This document shows positions 25,971-35,411 of a DNA stretch of 64,000 bases, piece by piece. The stretch is from Flavobacterium sp. UBA7680 (GTDB lineage Bacteria > Bacteroidota > Bacteroidia > Flavobacteriales > Flavobacteriaceae). Position numbers and translations under genes: made by a program. The notes below the pieces were generated by a model. That model was not told the DNA's origin. It saw only the letters and a program-made list of their open reading frames with translations, and did no database searches. How positions within the stretch are numbered: the first letter of the stretch is position 1; each line of letters opens with the position of its first letter. Location of the stretch: NCBI RefSeq assembly GCF_002482975.1, contig NZ_DLHA01000043.1:40462-104461 (forward strand). The letters are read 5' to 3'.

Positions 25971-27755
25971 TTATTCTATTGTCATGGAACGAAGTTTCAT
26001 TCTGTATGCCTCAAGTGCAATAGATTTTGAGATCATACCGAAATATTTTTCATTTCGTAAAACGGGAAGAAAAGCAGTTTTAGATCTTTCGAATTTTGTC
26101 ATTACGATTTCCATGCTGTCATTTGAAGAAATAGTTGCAGGAGGAGTTTTCATTACATCTTTTATCAAAGTATATTTTACGCGGTAAGCATTAAATATAA
26201 TTTCTCTGATATCATTAAAATGGACAACACCAACAAGCTCTCTTTCATTATCTACAACAGCAAAAATTACCTGATTAGAGTGCGAAATAAGATCAACTAA
26301 TTTGCTTAAATGTTCTTCTGGAGAAACGGTTAAATAGTCCGTTTGAATGATGGTATCAATATCTAAAGTTGATAAGATATTCGAATCTTTATTGCTGGTA
26401 AAAGCATGTCCTTTTTTGGCCAGATTTTTTACGTCAAGCGAATATTTTTCAAAACGTTTAGAAATCGCAAAACTAATTGATGAAACAATCATAAGCGGAA
26501 TCATCAAACCGTAACCTCCGGTAATTTCTGCAATAAGGAAAATTGCGGTAAGCGGTGCATGAAATAATCCGCTCAAAATTCCGGCCATTCCAACCATTGT
26601 AAAATTGCTAATTGGTAATTTTGCTAAACCGGTTAGAATGATAAATTTCGAAAAGAAATAACCCAGATAAGATCCTAAAAACAGGGAAGGAGCAAAATTT
26701 CCTCCATTTCCACCGCTTCCAATTGTAAGTCCCGAAGCAAAGACTTTTATCATCATGGTACAACCAACAAAAAGCAATAAAACCCATTGGTTGTTTCTCC
26801 AGCTGGCAAATAAGGTATTATCTAATAATTGCCCAGGATCACTTTCAGATAAGATTTTGATACTTTCGTAACCTTCACCAAACAACGTTGGAAATATAAA
26901 AATAAGAAGTGCCAAAAGCGACGAACCAATCAATGCTTTTTTATAAGGCCCCATTTTTAATTCTGAAAAATAGTGCTCAACTTTTTGAAAATTTCTAGAA
27001 TAATAAACAGCAATAAAACCTGTTAATAAACCTAAAACGACATAGAAAGGAATATTGTGATAATCAAAAGTTTCTTGTTTTTTGAAAGATAAAAGAATAC
27101 TTTCATCTAACACAATTGCCGAAACCAAAGCTCCGGTCGCAGCCGAAATCATAATTGGCGTAAAGGCCGAAATACTAACATCGACCAAGAGAACTTCTAT
27201 AGCAAAAAGAACTCCGGCAATAGGCGCATTAAAAGCGGCTGCAATTCCTGCCGCAACCCCACAGCCAATAAGTAAAGTTCTGTCTTTATAAGCTAATTTA
27301 TAATTCTGCGCATAGTTGGAGCCAAAAGCAGCTCCCGTAATTACAATTGGACTTTCTAAACCTGCAGATCCTCCTAAACCTACAGTCAAAGAGCTGGTAA
27401 CAATCTGCGCATACATTTGCTTTTTCGGAATTATACTTGCCTTTTTAGCAACTGCATATAAAATTTGCGAAGTTCCTTTTTGAATAGTTCCGTTTAAAAC
27501 TTTTTTAACCACCAAAACAGTCAGTAAAATACCAATTATAGGCAGGATACTATTAATGAAACCTAATTTTAAAATTCCGCTGATATAAGTTGCAAAGGAA
27601 AAAACGCTGTGGGCAAATGTTTTTAAAACGATTACCGCAAATGCACACGAAATTCCGACCAAAACACTGGATAAAAAAATGAATTGCTTTGGTGTCAAAA
27701 TAGATTGAGCCAAAGCAATAATGCTTTCTAATCTTCGAAAAAGTTTCTTTATCAT
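25971..27755 (-). CDS. CLC-family chloride channel/antiporter with C-terminal CBS pair
   Basis: A 594-residue inner-membrane protein with about 10-12 hydrophobic helices (residues 1-430) and two CBS domains (about 450-590). The ion-pathway motifs are GLGGSAGLESPIV, whose Glu matches the gating Glu of the GREGP motif, GVAAGIAAAFNAPIAGVLFA, and GSGGNGGNFAPSLFLG. CBS domains usually bind adenine nucleotides and modulate transport. Channel versus Cl-/H+ exchanger mode cannot be decided from sequence alone. Single gene. Confidence 0.9.
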   Translation of the reverse strand: MIKKLFRRLESIIALAQSILTPKQFIFLSSVLVGISCAFAVIVLKTFAHSVFSFATYISGILKLGFINSILPIIGILLTVLVVKKVLNGTIQKGTSQILYAVAKKASIIPKKQMYAQIVTSSLTVGLGGSAGLESPIVITGAAFGSNYAQNYKLAYKDRTLLIGCGVAAGIAAAFNAPIAGVLFAIEVLLVDVSISAFTPIMISAATGALVSAIVLDESILLSFKKQETFDYHNIPFYVVLGLLTGFIAVYYSRNFQKVEHYFSELKMGPYKKALIGSSLLALLIFIFPTLFGEGYESIKILSESDPGQLLDNTLFASWRNNQWVLLLFVGCTMMIKVFASGLTIGSGGNGGNFAPSLFLGSYLGYFFSKFIILTGLAKLPISNFTMVGMAGILSGLFHAPLTAIFLIAEITGGYGLMIPLMIVSSISFAISKRFEKYSLDVKNLAKKGHAFTSNKDSNILSTLDIDTIIQTDYLTVSPEEHLSKLVDLISHSNQVIFAVVDNERELVGVVHFNDIREIIFNAYRVKYTLIKDVMKTPPATISSNDSMEIVMTKFERSKTAFLPVLRNEKYFGMISKSIALEAYRMKLRSMTIE

Positions 27756-27840
27756 TGTGTTTTTAAAAAGTTACGGAGAATGCAAATTTAGCTTTAAACA
27801 TTCGATTTTGTCAAATTTTTCTACTAAAATCTTTTTTGCT

Positions 27841-29523
27841 TTAAAATCCCGCAGCTTTGTCATCACCACGAAAATCAGCACCTCCTTCGAGAGTATTGTC
27901 TGGCAAAACCAAAATAGCATCTACTTTACCAATTACAGGTGTCGTTTTTTCGTTGATTAAATATCCTTTTGCTTTTAAACTTTCGATTGTATTATAATTG
28001 AACGTATTTGGCTCAAATGTAATAAGATCCGGAAGCCATTGATGATGAAAACGAGGAGCATTTACAGCTGCCTGCATGCTTAAATTATATTCGTAAACAT
28101 TCAAAATAGTCTGTAATACTGATGTTATAATTGTAGATCCGCCTGGAGAACCTACAACCATGAATAATTTTCCGTTTTTCTCTACAATTGTTGGTGTCAT
28201 AGAGCTAAGCATTCTTTTTTGAGGCGCAATGCTGTTTGCTTCGTTTCCAACCAATCCAAACATATTTGGCGATCCCGGTTTTGCACTAAAATCATCCATT
28301 TCGTTGTTTAAGAAAAAGCCTAATTCATCACAATAATATTTAGAACCAAAACCGTCATTTATTGTTGTAGTTGCAGAAACGGCGTTTCCAAATTGGTCGA
28401 CAATAGAATAATGTGTTGTTTCGGTACTTTCGTTATAAGTAATTTTTCCTTCTTTTATTTCTGATGATAATGAAGCTTTTTCGGAATCAAAATTGGACAT
28501 TCTTTCTTTTAAATAAGAATCTGATAAAAGACCTTTAATTGGAATTTTTACAAAATCAGGATCTCCTAAAAACTGGCTTCTGTCTGCGTAAGCTCTTCTT
28601 TCTGCTTCCACAATTACCTGAATTGACTGTTCTGAATTGTGTCCCATTTTTGATAAATAAAACGATGAAATCATTTTCAGAATCTGTGCAAGGCAAATCC
28701 CGCCGCTGCTAGGAGGAGCCATCGAAGTAATTTTTAAATCTTTGTAATCAAACTGCAATGGATTTCTCCATTTTGCTTCGTACGATGCTAAATCTTTAAG
28801 TGTAATAATGCCGCCTTTTTTCTTAAGATAATCGACTAAAACCTGAGCCGTTTTGCCTTTGTAGAATTCATCTTTGCCGCCTTTTAAAATTCGTTTAAGC
28901 GTGCTGGCAAGTGCAGGATATTTGATTGTATCGCCTTCTTTAAATTTCCCGGCCATTAAGGTTGTTGGTCCATTTGCTTTTACAATGGCATCATGATAGT
29001 TCTCAAGCTGTTTTTGCTGTTTTAAAGTTACAACAACACCTTTTTCTGCAAGTGCGATAACTGGTTTCAGAATTTCTGATATTGGCAGAGAGCCGAATTT
29101 TTTATGAACGGCAAAAACTCCGGCGATAGTTCCGGGAACGCCAATTGCTAAAGGAGTTTCGGTACTTTTTCCAGGAATTACGTTTCCGTCTTTGTCCTGA
29201 AACATATTTTTTGTTGCGGCAAGCGGTGCTTTTTCGCGGTAATCTAAACTTCCAACTTCGCCGTTTGCTTTTCGGTAAACCATAAATCCACCGCCGCCAA
29301 GATTTCCGGCATATGGATAAGCAACAGCAAGAGCCAGTTCTGTCGCGGCCATGGCATCAAATGCGTTACCGCCTTTTTTCATTATTTCTACACCAATTTT
29401 TGATGCTTCGGCACGGGCCGAAACGACCATTGCTTTTGATGCTGTTAAACCAGTTGGTGAGGCTGTGTTTTGTGCAAAACTGTAAAGGGATATAAAATAA
29501 AATAAAAGTGAAATTTTTTTCAT
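27841..29523 (-). CDS. ggt: Gamma-glutamyltransferase
   Basis: The 560-residue product starts at the ATG at 29521-29523, which gives a signal peptide (MKKISLLFYFISLYSFAQ). A longer frame to 29625 would overlap the upstream gene. It is a periplasmic/secreted Ntn-hydrolase that cleaves the gamma-glutamyl bond of glutathione and is itself cut into two subunits. The nucleophile Thr is the first Thr of TTHYSIVDQFGN, near residue 368. Other family motifs are MVVSARAEASKIG, LGGGGFMVYR, PPSSGGICLAQIL, NNEMDDFSAKPG and GSPGGSTIIT. It lies 31 bases after the AcpH-like gene, so the two are probably co-transcribed. Confidence 0.93.
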   Translation of the reverse strand: MKKISLLFYFISLYSFAQNTASPTGLTASKAMVVSARAEASKIGVEIMKKGGNAFDAMAATELALAVAYPYAGNLGGGGFMVYRKANGEVGSLDYREKAPLAATKNMFQDKDGNVIPGKSTETPLAIGVPGTIAGVFAVHKKFGSLPISEILKPVIALAEKGVVVTLKQQKQLENYHDAIVKANGPTTLMAGKFKEGDTIKYPALASTLKRILKGGKDEFYKGKTAQVLVDYLKKKGGIITLKDLASYEAKWRNPLQFDYKDLKITSMAPPSSGGICLAQILKMISSFYLSKMGHNSEQSIQVIVEAERRAYADRSQFLGDPDFVKIPIKGLLSDSYLKERMSNFDSEKASLSSEIKEGKITYNESTETTHYSIVDQFGNAVSATTTINDGFGSKYYCDELGFFLNNEMDDFSAKPGSPNMFGLVGNEANSIAPQKRMLSSMTPTIVEKNGKLFMVVGSPGGSTIITSVLQTILNVYEYNLSMQAAVNAPRFHHQWLPDLITFEPNTFNYNTIESLKAKGYLINEKTTPVIGKVDAILVLPDNTLEGGADFRGDDKAAGF

Positions 29524-29554
29524 AACAAGAACATATTTTATAAAATGGTTAGGT

Positions 29555-30139
29555 TTATAAGGAAAGTAATTTTTGCTTGGCTTGTTGTTGAATATCCTCA
29601 AAAAAGAGAGTGAATTCCTGTTCAAATTCTGTATAAAATTCTTTTAATTCTTCACTAGCAAACTGCATTTTTGAAACATTTCTCGATCTTCTGTCCATCT
29701 GGGTTAAAATTTGATGAATTCCTTCGACAGTCCTGTAACTTAAAAGCCAGTTTCTTTCTATCATATAAGGCATTAAGCCTTGGGTTTTTTCGGTTAAAAC
29801 ATCGTAATTTTCGTGTAATGAATTGTAAAAACGATTGATAAAATCTTCTAGTTTTTCATCTGAATAATTCGACCAGTTTTTGGCTAAAAAATGATCGTAA
29901 ACAATATCTATAATTACTCCGGAATAATGGTGGTATTTTTCGTGAAGACGTCTTGTGCTTTGTCTAAAAACATCGTGAGAGTCTGTGTAAGTATCTATAA
30001 AACGGTGTAAAAGAATTCCTTTTTGAACATCTTGCGGAAAATGTTCAAATTGTTTTCCGCGAATGCCATCGGCCATAAAATTGCCAATTTTAATTAAGTC
30101 ATTTTCACCGGAAAGATATATATGGGCTAAGAAATTCAT
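29555..30139 (-). CDS. Acyl carrier protein phosphodiesterase-like protein
   Basis: A 194-residue cytosolic protein of the AcpH family (HD-like fold), which removes the 4'-phosphopantetheine group from acyl carrier protein. The start MNFLAHIYLSGEN, GNFMADGIRGK, GILLHRFIDTYTDSH and GVIIDIVYDHFLAKNW carry the conserved His/Asp residues. Length matches E. coli AcpH (about 193). It leads a likely two-gene unit with ggt. Confidence 0.88.
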   Translation of the reverse strand: MNFLAHIYLSGENDLIKIGNFMADGIRGKQFEHFPQDVQKGILLHRFIDTYTDSHDVFRQSTRRLHEKYHHYSGVIIDIVYDHFLAKNWSNYSDEKLEDFINRFYNSLHENYDVLTEKTQGLMPYMIERNWLLSYRTVEGIHQILTQMDRRSRNVSKMQFASEELKEFYTEFEQEFTLFFEDIQQQAKQKLLSL

Positions 30140-30147
30140 TTTTTTTA

Positions 30148-30356
30148 TCTAAGTTACTAAGGTTCTAAGTTGCTAAGAAACTAAGTTGTTTTAGTAAAAG
30201 TATGAAAACTTTTTTAGATCGTTTTTATTATATTATTTAGCTTTAGATTTTTGTTATTAATTATTCTTTGAAAATCTTAGAATCTTAGCAACTTAGAACC
30301 TTAGTAACTTTTTTTTCAAAATCTTAGCCTCTTAGCACCTCAGAAGCTTAGTAACT
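30148..30356. repeat. Three-copy CTTAG-word inverted repeat in divergent gap
   Basis: The left arm 30148-30188 (AAGTTACTAAGGTTCTAAGT) is inverted relative to two arms at 30276-30309 and 30321-30356 (CTTAGAACCTTAGTAACTTT and CTCAGAAGCTTAGTAACTTT). The last arm ends directly before TATATTTG (30361-30368), a -7 box candidate for glmM. Confidence 0.65.
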
Positions 30357-30394
30357 TTTTTATATTTGTAATAAAATAACCAGAACTCACAAAG

Positions 30395-31783
30395 ATGACT
30401 TTAATAAAATCGATTTCAGGAATACGAGGAACAATCGGTGGAAAAGTGGGAGATAACCTGACTCCAGTTGACGCTGTAAAATTTGCATCGGCATACGGAA
30501 CTTTTCTTAAAAACAATACTTCAAAAGAAAAACTAACAGTTGTAATAGGCCGCGATGCAAGAATTTCCGGGCCAATGATTCATAATCTTGTTGTAAATAC
30601 TTTAATAGGTTTAGGAATTAATGTAATTGATCTTGGACTTTCGACAACGCCTACGGTTGAAGTTGCTGTTCCTCTTGAAAAAGCGGATGGAGGAATTATT
30701 TTAACAGCATCTCATAATCCAAAACAATGGAATGCTTTAAAATTATTAAATGAAAAAGGAGAATTTTTAAGCGGCGATGATGGCGCTAAAATTCTTGAAA
30801 TTGCCGAAGCTGAAGCTTTTGATTTTTCTGATGTTGATAATCTTGGAGAAATTACGCTGAATGATGCTTATATGGATATTCATATTGATGAAGTGCTGAA
30901 TTTGCCTTTAGTTGATGTTCAGGCTGTAAAGGATGCTAAGTTTAAAGTTGTTGTTGATGGTGTGAATTCTTCTGGCGGAATTATAATTCCGAACTTGTTA
31001 GAACAAATGGGCGTTGAAGTGGTAAAATTATACTGCGAACCAAACGGACATTTTCCGCATAATCCAGAACCTTTAAAAGAGCATTTAACGGATATTTCTG
31101 AGTTGGTTGTAAAAGAAAAAGCGGATTTAGGAATTGTTGTTGATCCAGATGTTGATCGTTTGGCTTTTATTAGTGAAGATGGGGAAATGTTTGGTGAAGA
31201 ATATACATTAGTTGCCTGTGCAGATTATGTTTTGAGTAAAACTCCGGGAAATACAGTTTCGAATATGTCTTCGTCTCGTGCATTGCGTGATGTAACAAAC
31301 GGACATAACGGAAAATATGAAGCAAGTGCAGTAGGAGAGGTTAATGTTGTTGAATTAATGAAAAAGAATAATGCAATTATCGGTGGTGAAGGTAACGGCG
31401 GAATTATTTATCCTGAATTGCATTACGGACGTGACAGTTTGGTGGGAGTTGCTTTGTTTTTAACACATTTAGCAAATAAAAAAATAACAGTTTCGGCATT
31501 GAGAGCTTCTTATCCCGAATATTATATGAGTAAAAACAAAATCGAATTGACTCCTCAAATTGATGTTGATGCTATTTTAACGGCAATGACAGAGAAATAT
31601 AAAAACGAAGATATTTCGACAATTGACGGTGTAAAAATTGATTTTGCTAATGAATGGGTTCATTTAAGAAAATCGAATACGGAACCAATTATTCGAATTT
31701 ATACTGAAGCACCTTCGCAAAAAGAAGCGGATACTTTAGCACTTCGTATTATTGATGAAATAAAAGTAATTGCTGGAATTTAA
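30395..31783 (+). CDS. glmM: Phosphoglucosamine mutase
   Basis: A 462-residue cytosolic enzyme of the alpha-D-phosphohexomutase family that converts glucosamine-6-phosphate to glucosamine-1-phosphate for UDP-GlcNAc, the precursor of peptidoglycan and LPS. The phospho-serine loop TASHNP (about residue 106), the metal loop DPDVDR (about 251), the sugar loop GEGNGG and the phosphate loop RKSNTEPIIRIYTEA are intact. Phosphomannomutase activity is an alternative in this family, but the start SISGIRGTIGG fits GlmM-type Bacteroidota proteins. TATATTTG at 30361-30368 fits a -7 promoter box. Confidence 0.88.
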   Translation: MTLIKSISGIRGTIGGKVGDNLTPVDAVKFASAYGTFLKNNTSKEKLTVVIGRDARISGPMIHNLVVNTLIGLGINVIDLGLSTTPTVEVAVPLEKADGGIILTASHNPKQWNALKLLNEKGEFLSGDDGAKILEIAEAEAFDFSDVDNLGEITLNDAYMDIHIDEVLNLPLVDVQAVKDAKFKVVVDGVNSSGGIIIPNLLEQMGVEVVKLYCEPNGHFPHNPEPLKEHLTDISELVVKEKADLGIVVDPDVDRLAFISEDGEMFGEEYTLVACADYVLSKTPGNTVSNMSSSRALRDVTNGHNGKYEASAVGEVNVVELMKKNNAIIGGEGNGGIIYPELHYGRDSLVGVALFLTHLANKKITVSALRASYPEYYMSKNKIELTPQIDVDAILTAMTEKYKNEDISTIDGVKIDFANEWVHLRKSNTEPIIRIYTEAPSQKEADTLALRIIDEIKVIAGI

Positions 31784-31806
31784 TTTCTGGTTTTTAAAAT
31801 AAATAG

Positions 31807-31841
31807 AAAGGCTCTTTTGTTAATTCTAAAGAGCCTTTTTT
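31807..31841 (+). terminator. Terminator of glmM
   Basis: AAAGGCTCTTTT - loop - AAAGAGCCTTT followed by Ts, 24 bases after the glmM stop. Confidence 0.85.
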
Positions 31842-31869
31842 AGATATAAGAATTTGATAAAATAAATAG

Positions 31870-31996
31870 AACGCAGATTTAACGGATTCGCTATCGCGAA
31901 AACGCTGATTTACACAGATTTTTTAATTTATAATATTTGATAAATCCGTTTTTTTTCTGCGTCTTTGCGATAGCAAATCCGTGTCATCTGCGTCTA
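31870..31996. repeat. Inverted repeat, ACGCAGATTTAACGGATTCG word family
   Basis: The left arm 31870-31920 (with CGCTATCGCGAA inside) and right arm 31941-31996 are imperfect inverted copies. They share the CGGATT and CGC-GCG words with the element after kdsB, so both belong to one family. The gap to the glucanase gene holds nothing else. Confidence 0.6.
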
Positions 31997-32034
31997 AATT
32001 CTGCACAAGTGTATTAAACATCACTTAAATCTCT

Positions 32035-33522
32035 TTAATTCTTTATAATTTTCATTGATTTGGAAATTGAACCATAGGAAACGTTTACAATATAAACTCC
32101 GGTGGCTAATTTATCACCAATCTTAATATCTTCGTTTGTAGAATAATCATTAGAAGAGAAACATACACTTCCTTTCATGTCTACTATTTTTAAAGATATA
32201 GGTTCTGTTGTAAATGATTTTATATGAAGCGTAGATTCAACTTTAATTGGATTTGGATAAATAGTAAAAGAATCATTATCTGCTTTTGGATCATTTACAC
32301 CTAAGTTTCCTGAAGCTACATCAATATAATTAAAATTCATATCGCTTGATTTGAACTTAATTTTTAAATAAACCTCACCTTTTGGCAATGTAACTCCGTT
32401 TACAACTTTATCAGCATACGTTTGATATCCACCAGTTACAGGAAATGTTTCATCTGTTTTTACTACAACATCATTAACCAGAATATCAAATTTTCCCGGA
32501 ACAGTTGGCGATGCCACTCTAAACGTTAAATTATAAGTTCCTGCATTGGCAACATTAAGCATAAATTCGTTCCAATCGCCGCTGTCTATAAAACATACAT
32601 TTTGTCCGGTTTCGGAATCTGTTGTGTTTTGAAGTCCGGTTCCTTTTCTTCTGTAATGTTGATTGGCTGTAATTCTACCCGGAACATTTAATTTTTTTGT
32701 TGTATAACTAACATTGATATATTCTGTTCCAATTGGTTTTAAAACACCACTTGTTGGGCTTAACAATTGTCCCTCCTGCATATCTGTCCAGTCTGCAGGT
32801 ACTCGGCCTGTAAACCAAGAATATCTGTAAATATCCGGATCATTTTCAAAACTATTCAGGATTTGTTTCATAAATGCTGTTTTATCAGCTGCACTCTGAA
32901 TAACTCGGTTTGCAAATTCGGTTACCCAAACTGGGCGGTTGTATTTTTTTAAAAGACTTGTTACGCCAATAACAGAGCCAGCTGTATTATCATAAGTATG
33001 AAAGGCAATATAATCGACTTTACAATTGGGACACAAAAGAAAAAACTGATCATGCCATGCAGTAGGACTGCTGATGTTGGCATAACTTTTATTTGGATCA
33101 TTAAAGGCCGGAGATGCGCTTACGATTTCTAAGTTTTTTGCAGCGGCAACTTTTTCTACGTTTACCCATGCATCAACAGCTTCCTGAGGAGATAAACGAG
33201 CGCCATCATTAAAGTTAGGTTCGTTAAAAGCTAATAAATACTTAGCACCTGGTTTAATTTTGTTTATAAAGTTTTGTACGTCTGCATCGCTTAATTTTCC
33301 CCAAATCATTGGAACATATTCAACTCCAAGAGTTGCATAATTCGCATTAACGTCATTTTCAGGAAGTGATCCCCAATTGTACCACCAGGAAATTCCCGGT
33401 TTAAGTGCTAATAAATCTGCCGTTGAATTATTTCCATAAGCAATTCCGCGTTTTGGACTCTGTGCAAATGCTGTAATCGAAACGGTTATTAGCAAAAATG
33501 TAAAAAGTAAATTTTTAATCAT
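32035..33522 (-). CDS. Secreted GH128-like glucanase with carbohydrate-binding and T9SS sorting domains
   Basis: A 495-residue secreted protein. The signal peptide ends ITAFAQ. Residues about 25-240 are a TIM-barrel hydrolase of the Asl1-like/GH128 type (beta-1,3-glucan cleavage), with candidate acid/nucleophile Glu in LLAFNEPNF and VWVTEFANR. Residues about 260-400 look like a CBM6-type sugar-binding beta-sandwich, and the last 75 residues (FTIYPNP ... GVYIVNV ... MKIIKN) are a type A T9SS sorting tail that directs export and surface attachment or release. It stands alone with no SusCD pair adjacent. Substrate assignment is by family only. Confidence 0.85.
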   Translation of the reverse strand: MIKNLLFTFLLITVSITAFAQSPKRGIAYGNNSTADLLALKPGISWWYNWGSLPENDVNANYATLGVEYVPMIWGKLSDADVQNFINKIKPGAKYLLAFNEPNFNDGARLSPQEAVDAWVNVEKVAAAKNLEIVSASPAFNDPNKSYANISSPTAWHDQFFLLCPNCKVDYIAFHTYDNTAGSVIGVTSLLKKYNRPVWVTEFANRVIQSAADKTAFMKQILNSFENDPDIYRYSWFTGRVPADWTDMQEGQLLSPTSGVLKPIGTEYINVSYTTKKLNVPGRITANQHYRRKGTGLQNTTDSETGQNVCFIDSGDWNEFMLNVANAGTYNLTFRVASPTVPGKFDILVNDVVVKTDETFPVTGGYQTYADKVVNGVTLPKGEVYLKIKFKSSDMNFNYIDVASGNLGVNDPKADNDSFTIYPNPIKVESTLHIKSFTTEPISLKIVDMKGSVCFSSNDYSTNEDIKIGDKLATGVYIVNVSYGSISKSMKIIKN

Positions 33523-33681
33523 GATTAAAATTTTGGTAAGGTTTTTTTATTCGATTTAGTTAGCTTCAAATTTATGTGGTTTAAGTAGTTTTTAAGTCAA
33601 AAAAAAATATTACAAAAACCCATCAAGATGTATTTTAAAGTCTTTAAAAACCTTATAAACAAGATTTGCCGGTTTCATCAA

Positions 33682-33726
33682 AAAAGAAAATCCAAAAAGC
33701 GATAATTACTTTTTGGATTTTCTTTT
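33682..33726 (-). terminator. Long hairpin terminator of the acyltransferase gene
   Basis: AAAAGAAAATCCAAAAAG (33682-33699) pairs fully with 33709-33726 around a 9-base loop. It ends six bases before the stop of the minus-strand acyltransferase gene. Confidence 0.8.
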
Positions 33727-33731
33727 GTATA

Positions 33732-34607
33732 TTATTTGTCCACACGATGTTTCCATCTTTTATGTGTCCATAGATAAAATTCAGGAGCTTCAAGAATTTG
33801 TTTTTCTACTTCTTTCAGGTATTTCTCTGTAATGTCAAAGTTTTTATAATCATGCGGATTATCAGCAATTGATAAAAAAGTAGCTTCATAATGACCTCTT
33901 GAAACCTTTTTTACTTTTACCATTATTACGCTTAAATCATATTTTTTTGCCAGCATTTCGGCTCCTGTATGTACGGGAACTTCAATACCCATAAATTTCA
34001 TCGAATGAAAAATTCTGTCCAGTTTAGGCGATTGATCACTTGCAAGTCCGTACATGCTTAGTTTTCCGTCACGCTGATTTTGAGCCATTGTTGGAATCGC
34101 TTTTCTGGTTTCAACTAATTCAGTATCGTATTTTGAACGAATTTTTCGAATCAATTTATCAAAATAAGGATTGGCAATTTTTTTATAAACTGCAATTCCC
34201 TGAAAACCAATTTTAGGGTTTATTGTTAAAAGCCATTCATAACTTGCATAATGTGAAGCAACAAGAATTACACTTTTACCTCGTCTTGCATAATCCTGAA
34301 CCAATTCTATATTAGTTACATGGAATCGTTTTTCCATTTCTTCAGGTGTAATGCTTATTGTTTTTACCATCTCTAAAAACATATCACACATATGGTGATA
34401 GAATTTTTTCTCGATAACTTTTCTTTCAGCCTTGCTTAAATGAGGAAAGGTAAGTGCCAGATTTTCACGTACTACACTTTTACGATATCTAATAATTCTG
34501 TAAACTAAAAAGTATACAAAATCTGATAACAAATAAAATAAGCGAAATGGGAGTATAGAGATTAGCCAAAGTAAAGGGAAGGCTATTATATAAACAATAA
34601 ATTGCAT
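33732..34607 (-). CDS. Lipid A biosynthesis acyltransferase (LpxL/HtrB family)
   Basis: A 291-residue inner-membrane-associated acyltransferase that adds a secondary acyl chain to lipid A or a related glycolipid. An N-terminal membrane segment (about 1-35) is followed by the catalytic HX4E motif in ASHYASYEW and by family blocks RFLFYLL-like, GKLSMYGLASDQSPK and HMKF-type VHTGAEMLAKKY. Length fits (about 290-310). Which acyl position or substrate it serves cannot be read. Single gene. Confidence 0.85.
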   Translation of the reverse strand: MQFIVYIIAFPLLWLISILPFRLFYLLSDFVYFLVYRIIRYRKSVVRENLALTFPHLSKAERKVIEKKFYHHMCDMFLEMVKTISITPEEMEKRFHVTNIELVQDYARRGKSVILVASHYASYEWLLTINPKIGFQGIAVYKKIANPYFDKLIRKIRSKYDTELVETRKAIPTMAQNQRDGKLSMYGLASDQSPKLDRIFHSMKFMGIEVPVHTGAEMLAKKYDLSVIMVKVKKVSRGHYEATFLSIADNPHDYKNFDITEKYLKEVEKQILEAPEFYLWTHKRWKHRVDK

Positions 34608-34720
34608 CTAAAATTTTTTTCTACAAATATAATGTAAAAATGAATAAGCTCGATATTTTGGAATCTCATCAACTTATGTTTGATATTGTTTATCTTTACC
34701 CTTCACATTAAATATTATTT

Positions 34721-35359
34721 ATGAATGCTATTTTAATTGGAATTATAGTGGCCAATGTACTGATTAGCTATAAAGGTTTTAACGATCTTTATTTTTTTAG
34801 AAAATACGAATTTCATGTTGGAAGCATCCGTGCCGGAGAACAAATCAGAATGCTTTCGTCTGGTTTTTTGCATGTAGACATTATACATTTAATTTTTAAT
34901 ATGTATACACTTTGGATGTTTGCGCCAGTGGTTATAGACTGGATGGGAGGTTTTTCTTTTGTTCTGGTTTATTTTGGAAGTTTAATTTTCGGAAGTCTTC
35001 TTACTATGATATTTCATAAAAACGATTACAGTTATCGTGCTGTTGGAGCATCTGGAGCAGTGACTGGAGTTTTGTATTCTGCAATTTTGCTTCATCCGGA
35101 TATGACACTTGGAATTTTTGGTATAATTCCAATTCCCGCTTATCTTTTCGGAATTTTATATTTATTGTATTCTATTTATGGAATGAAAGCTAAAAATGAT
35201 AATATTGGTCACACAGCGCACTTTGGAGGTGCAATTGGCGGATACTTAATTACTTTGATAAAAGAACCGTCATTAGTTTATGATAATACCTTTATTGTAG
35301 TTTTACTTTTAATCCCAATCTTGATCCTTTTTGGAATGGCTAAATTGGGAAAATTGTAA
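34721..35359 (+). CDS. Rhomboid family intramembrane serine protease
   Basis: A 212-residue membrane protein with about six hydrophobic segments. The catalytic Ser is in GASGAVTG (about residue 111) and the catalytic His in HTAHFGGAIGGY (about 168). The L1-loop/helix motif is LIFNMYTLWMF. It cleaves single-pass membrane proteins within or next to the membrane; substrates are unknown. It is followed 52 bases later by the SIMPL gene on the same strand, possibly as one unit. Confidence 0.9.
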   Translation: MNAILIGIIVANVLISYKGFNDLYFFRKYEFHVGSIRAGEQIRMLSSGFLHVDIIHLIFNMYTLWMFAPVVIDWMGGFSFVLVYFGSLIFGSLLTMIFHKNDYSYRAVGASGAVTGVLYSAILLHPDMTLGIFGIIPIPAYLFGILYLLYSIYGMKAKNDNIGHTAHFGGAIGGYLITLIKEPSLVYDNTFIVVLLLIPILILFGMAKLGKL

Positions 35360-35411
35360 TGCTGGCACAACTTTTGAAATGCTTTTATCAATAACTTAAA
35401 ATATAACAGAA

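Noticed and set aside
29524..29625. Longer N-terminus of gamma-glutamyltransferase
   Set aside because: It would overlap the upstream AcpH-like gene and bury the signal peptide; the ATG at 29523 is used.
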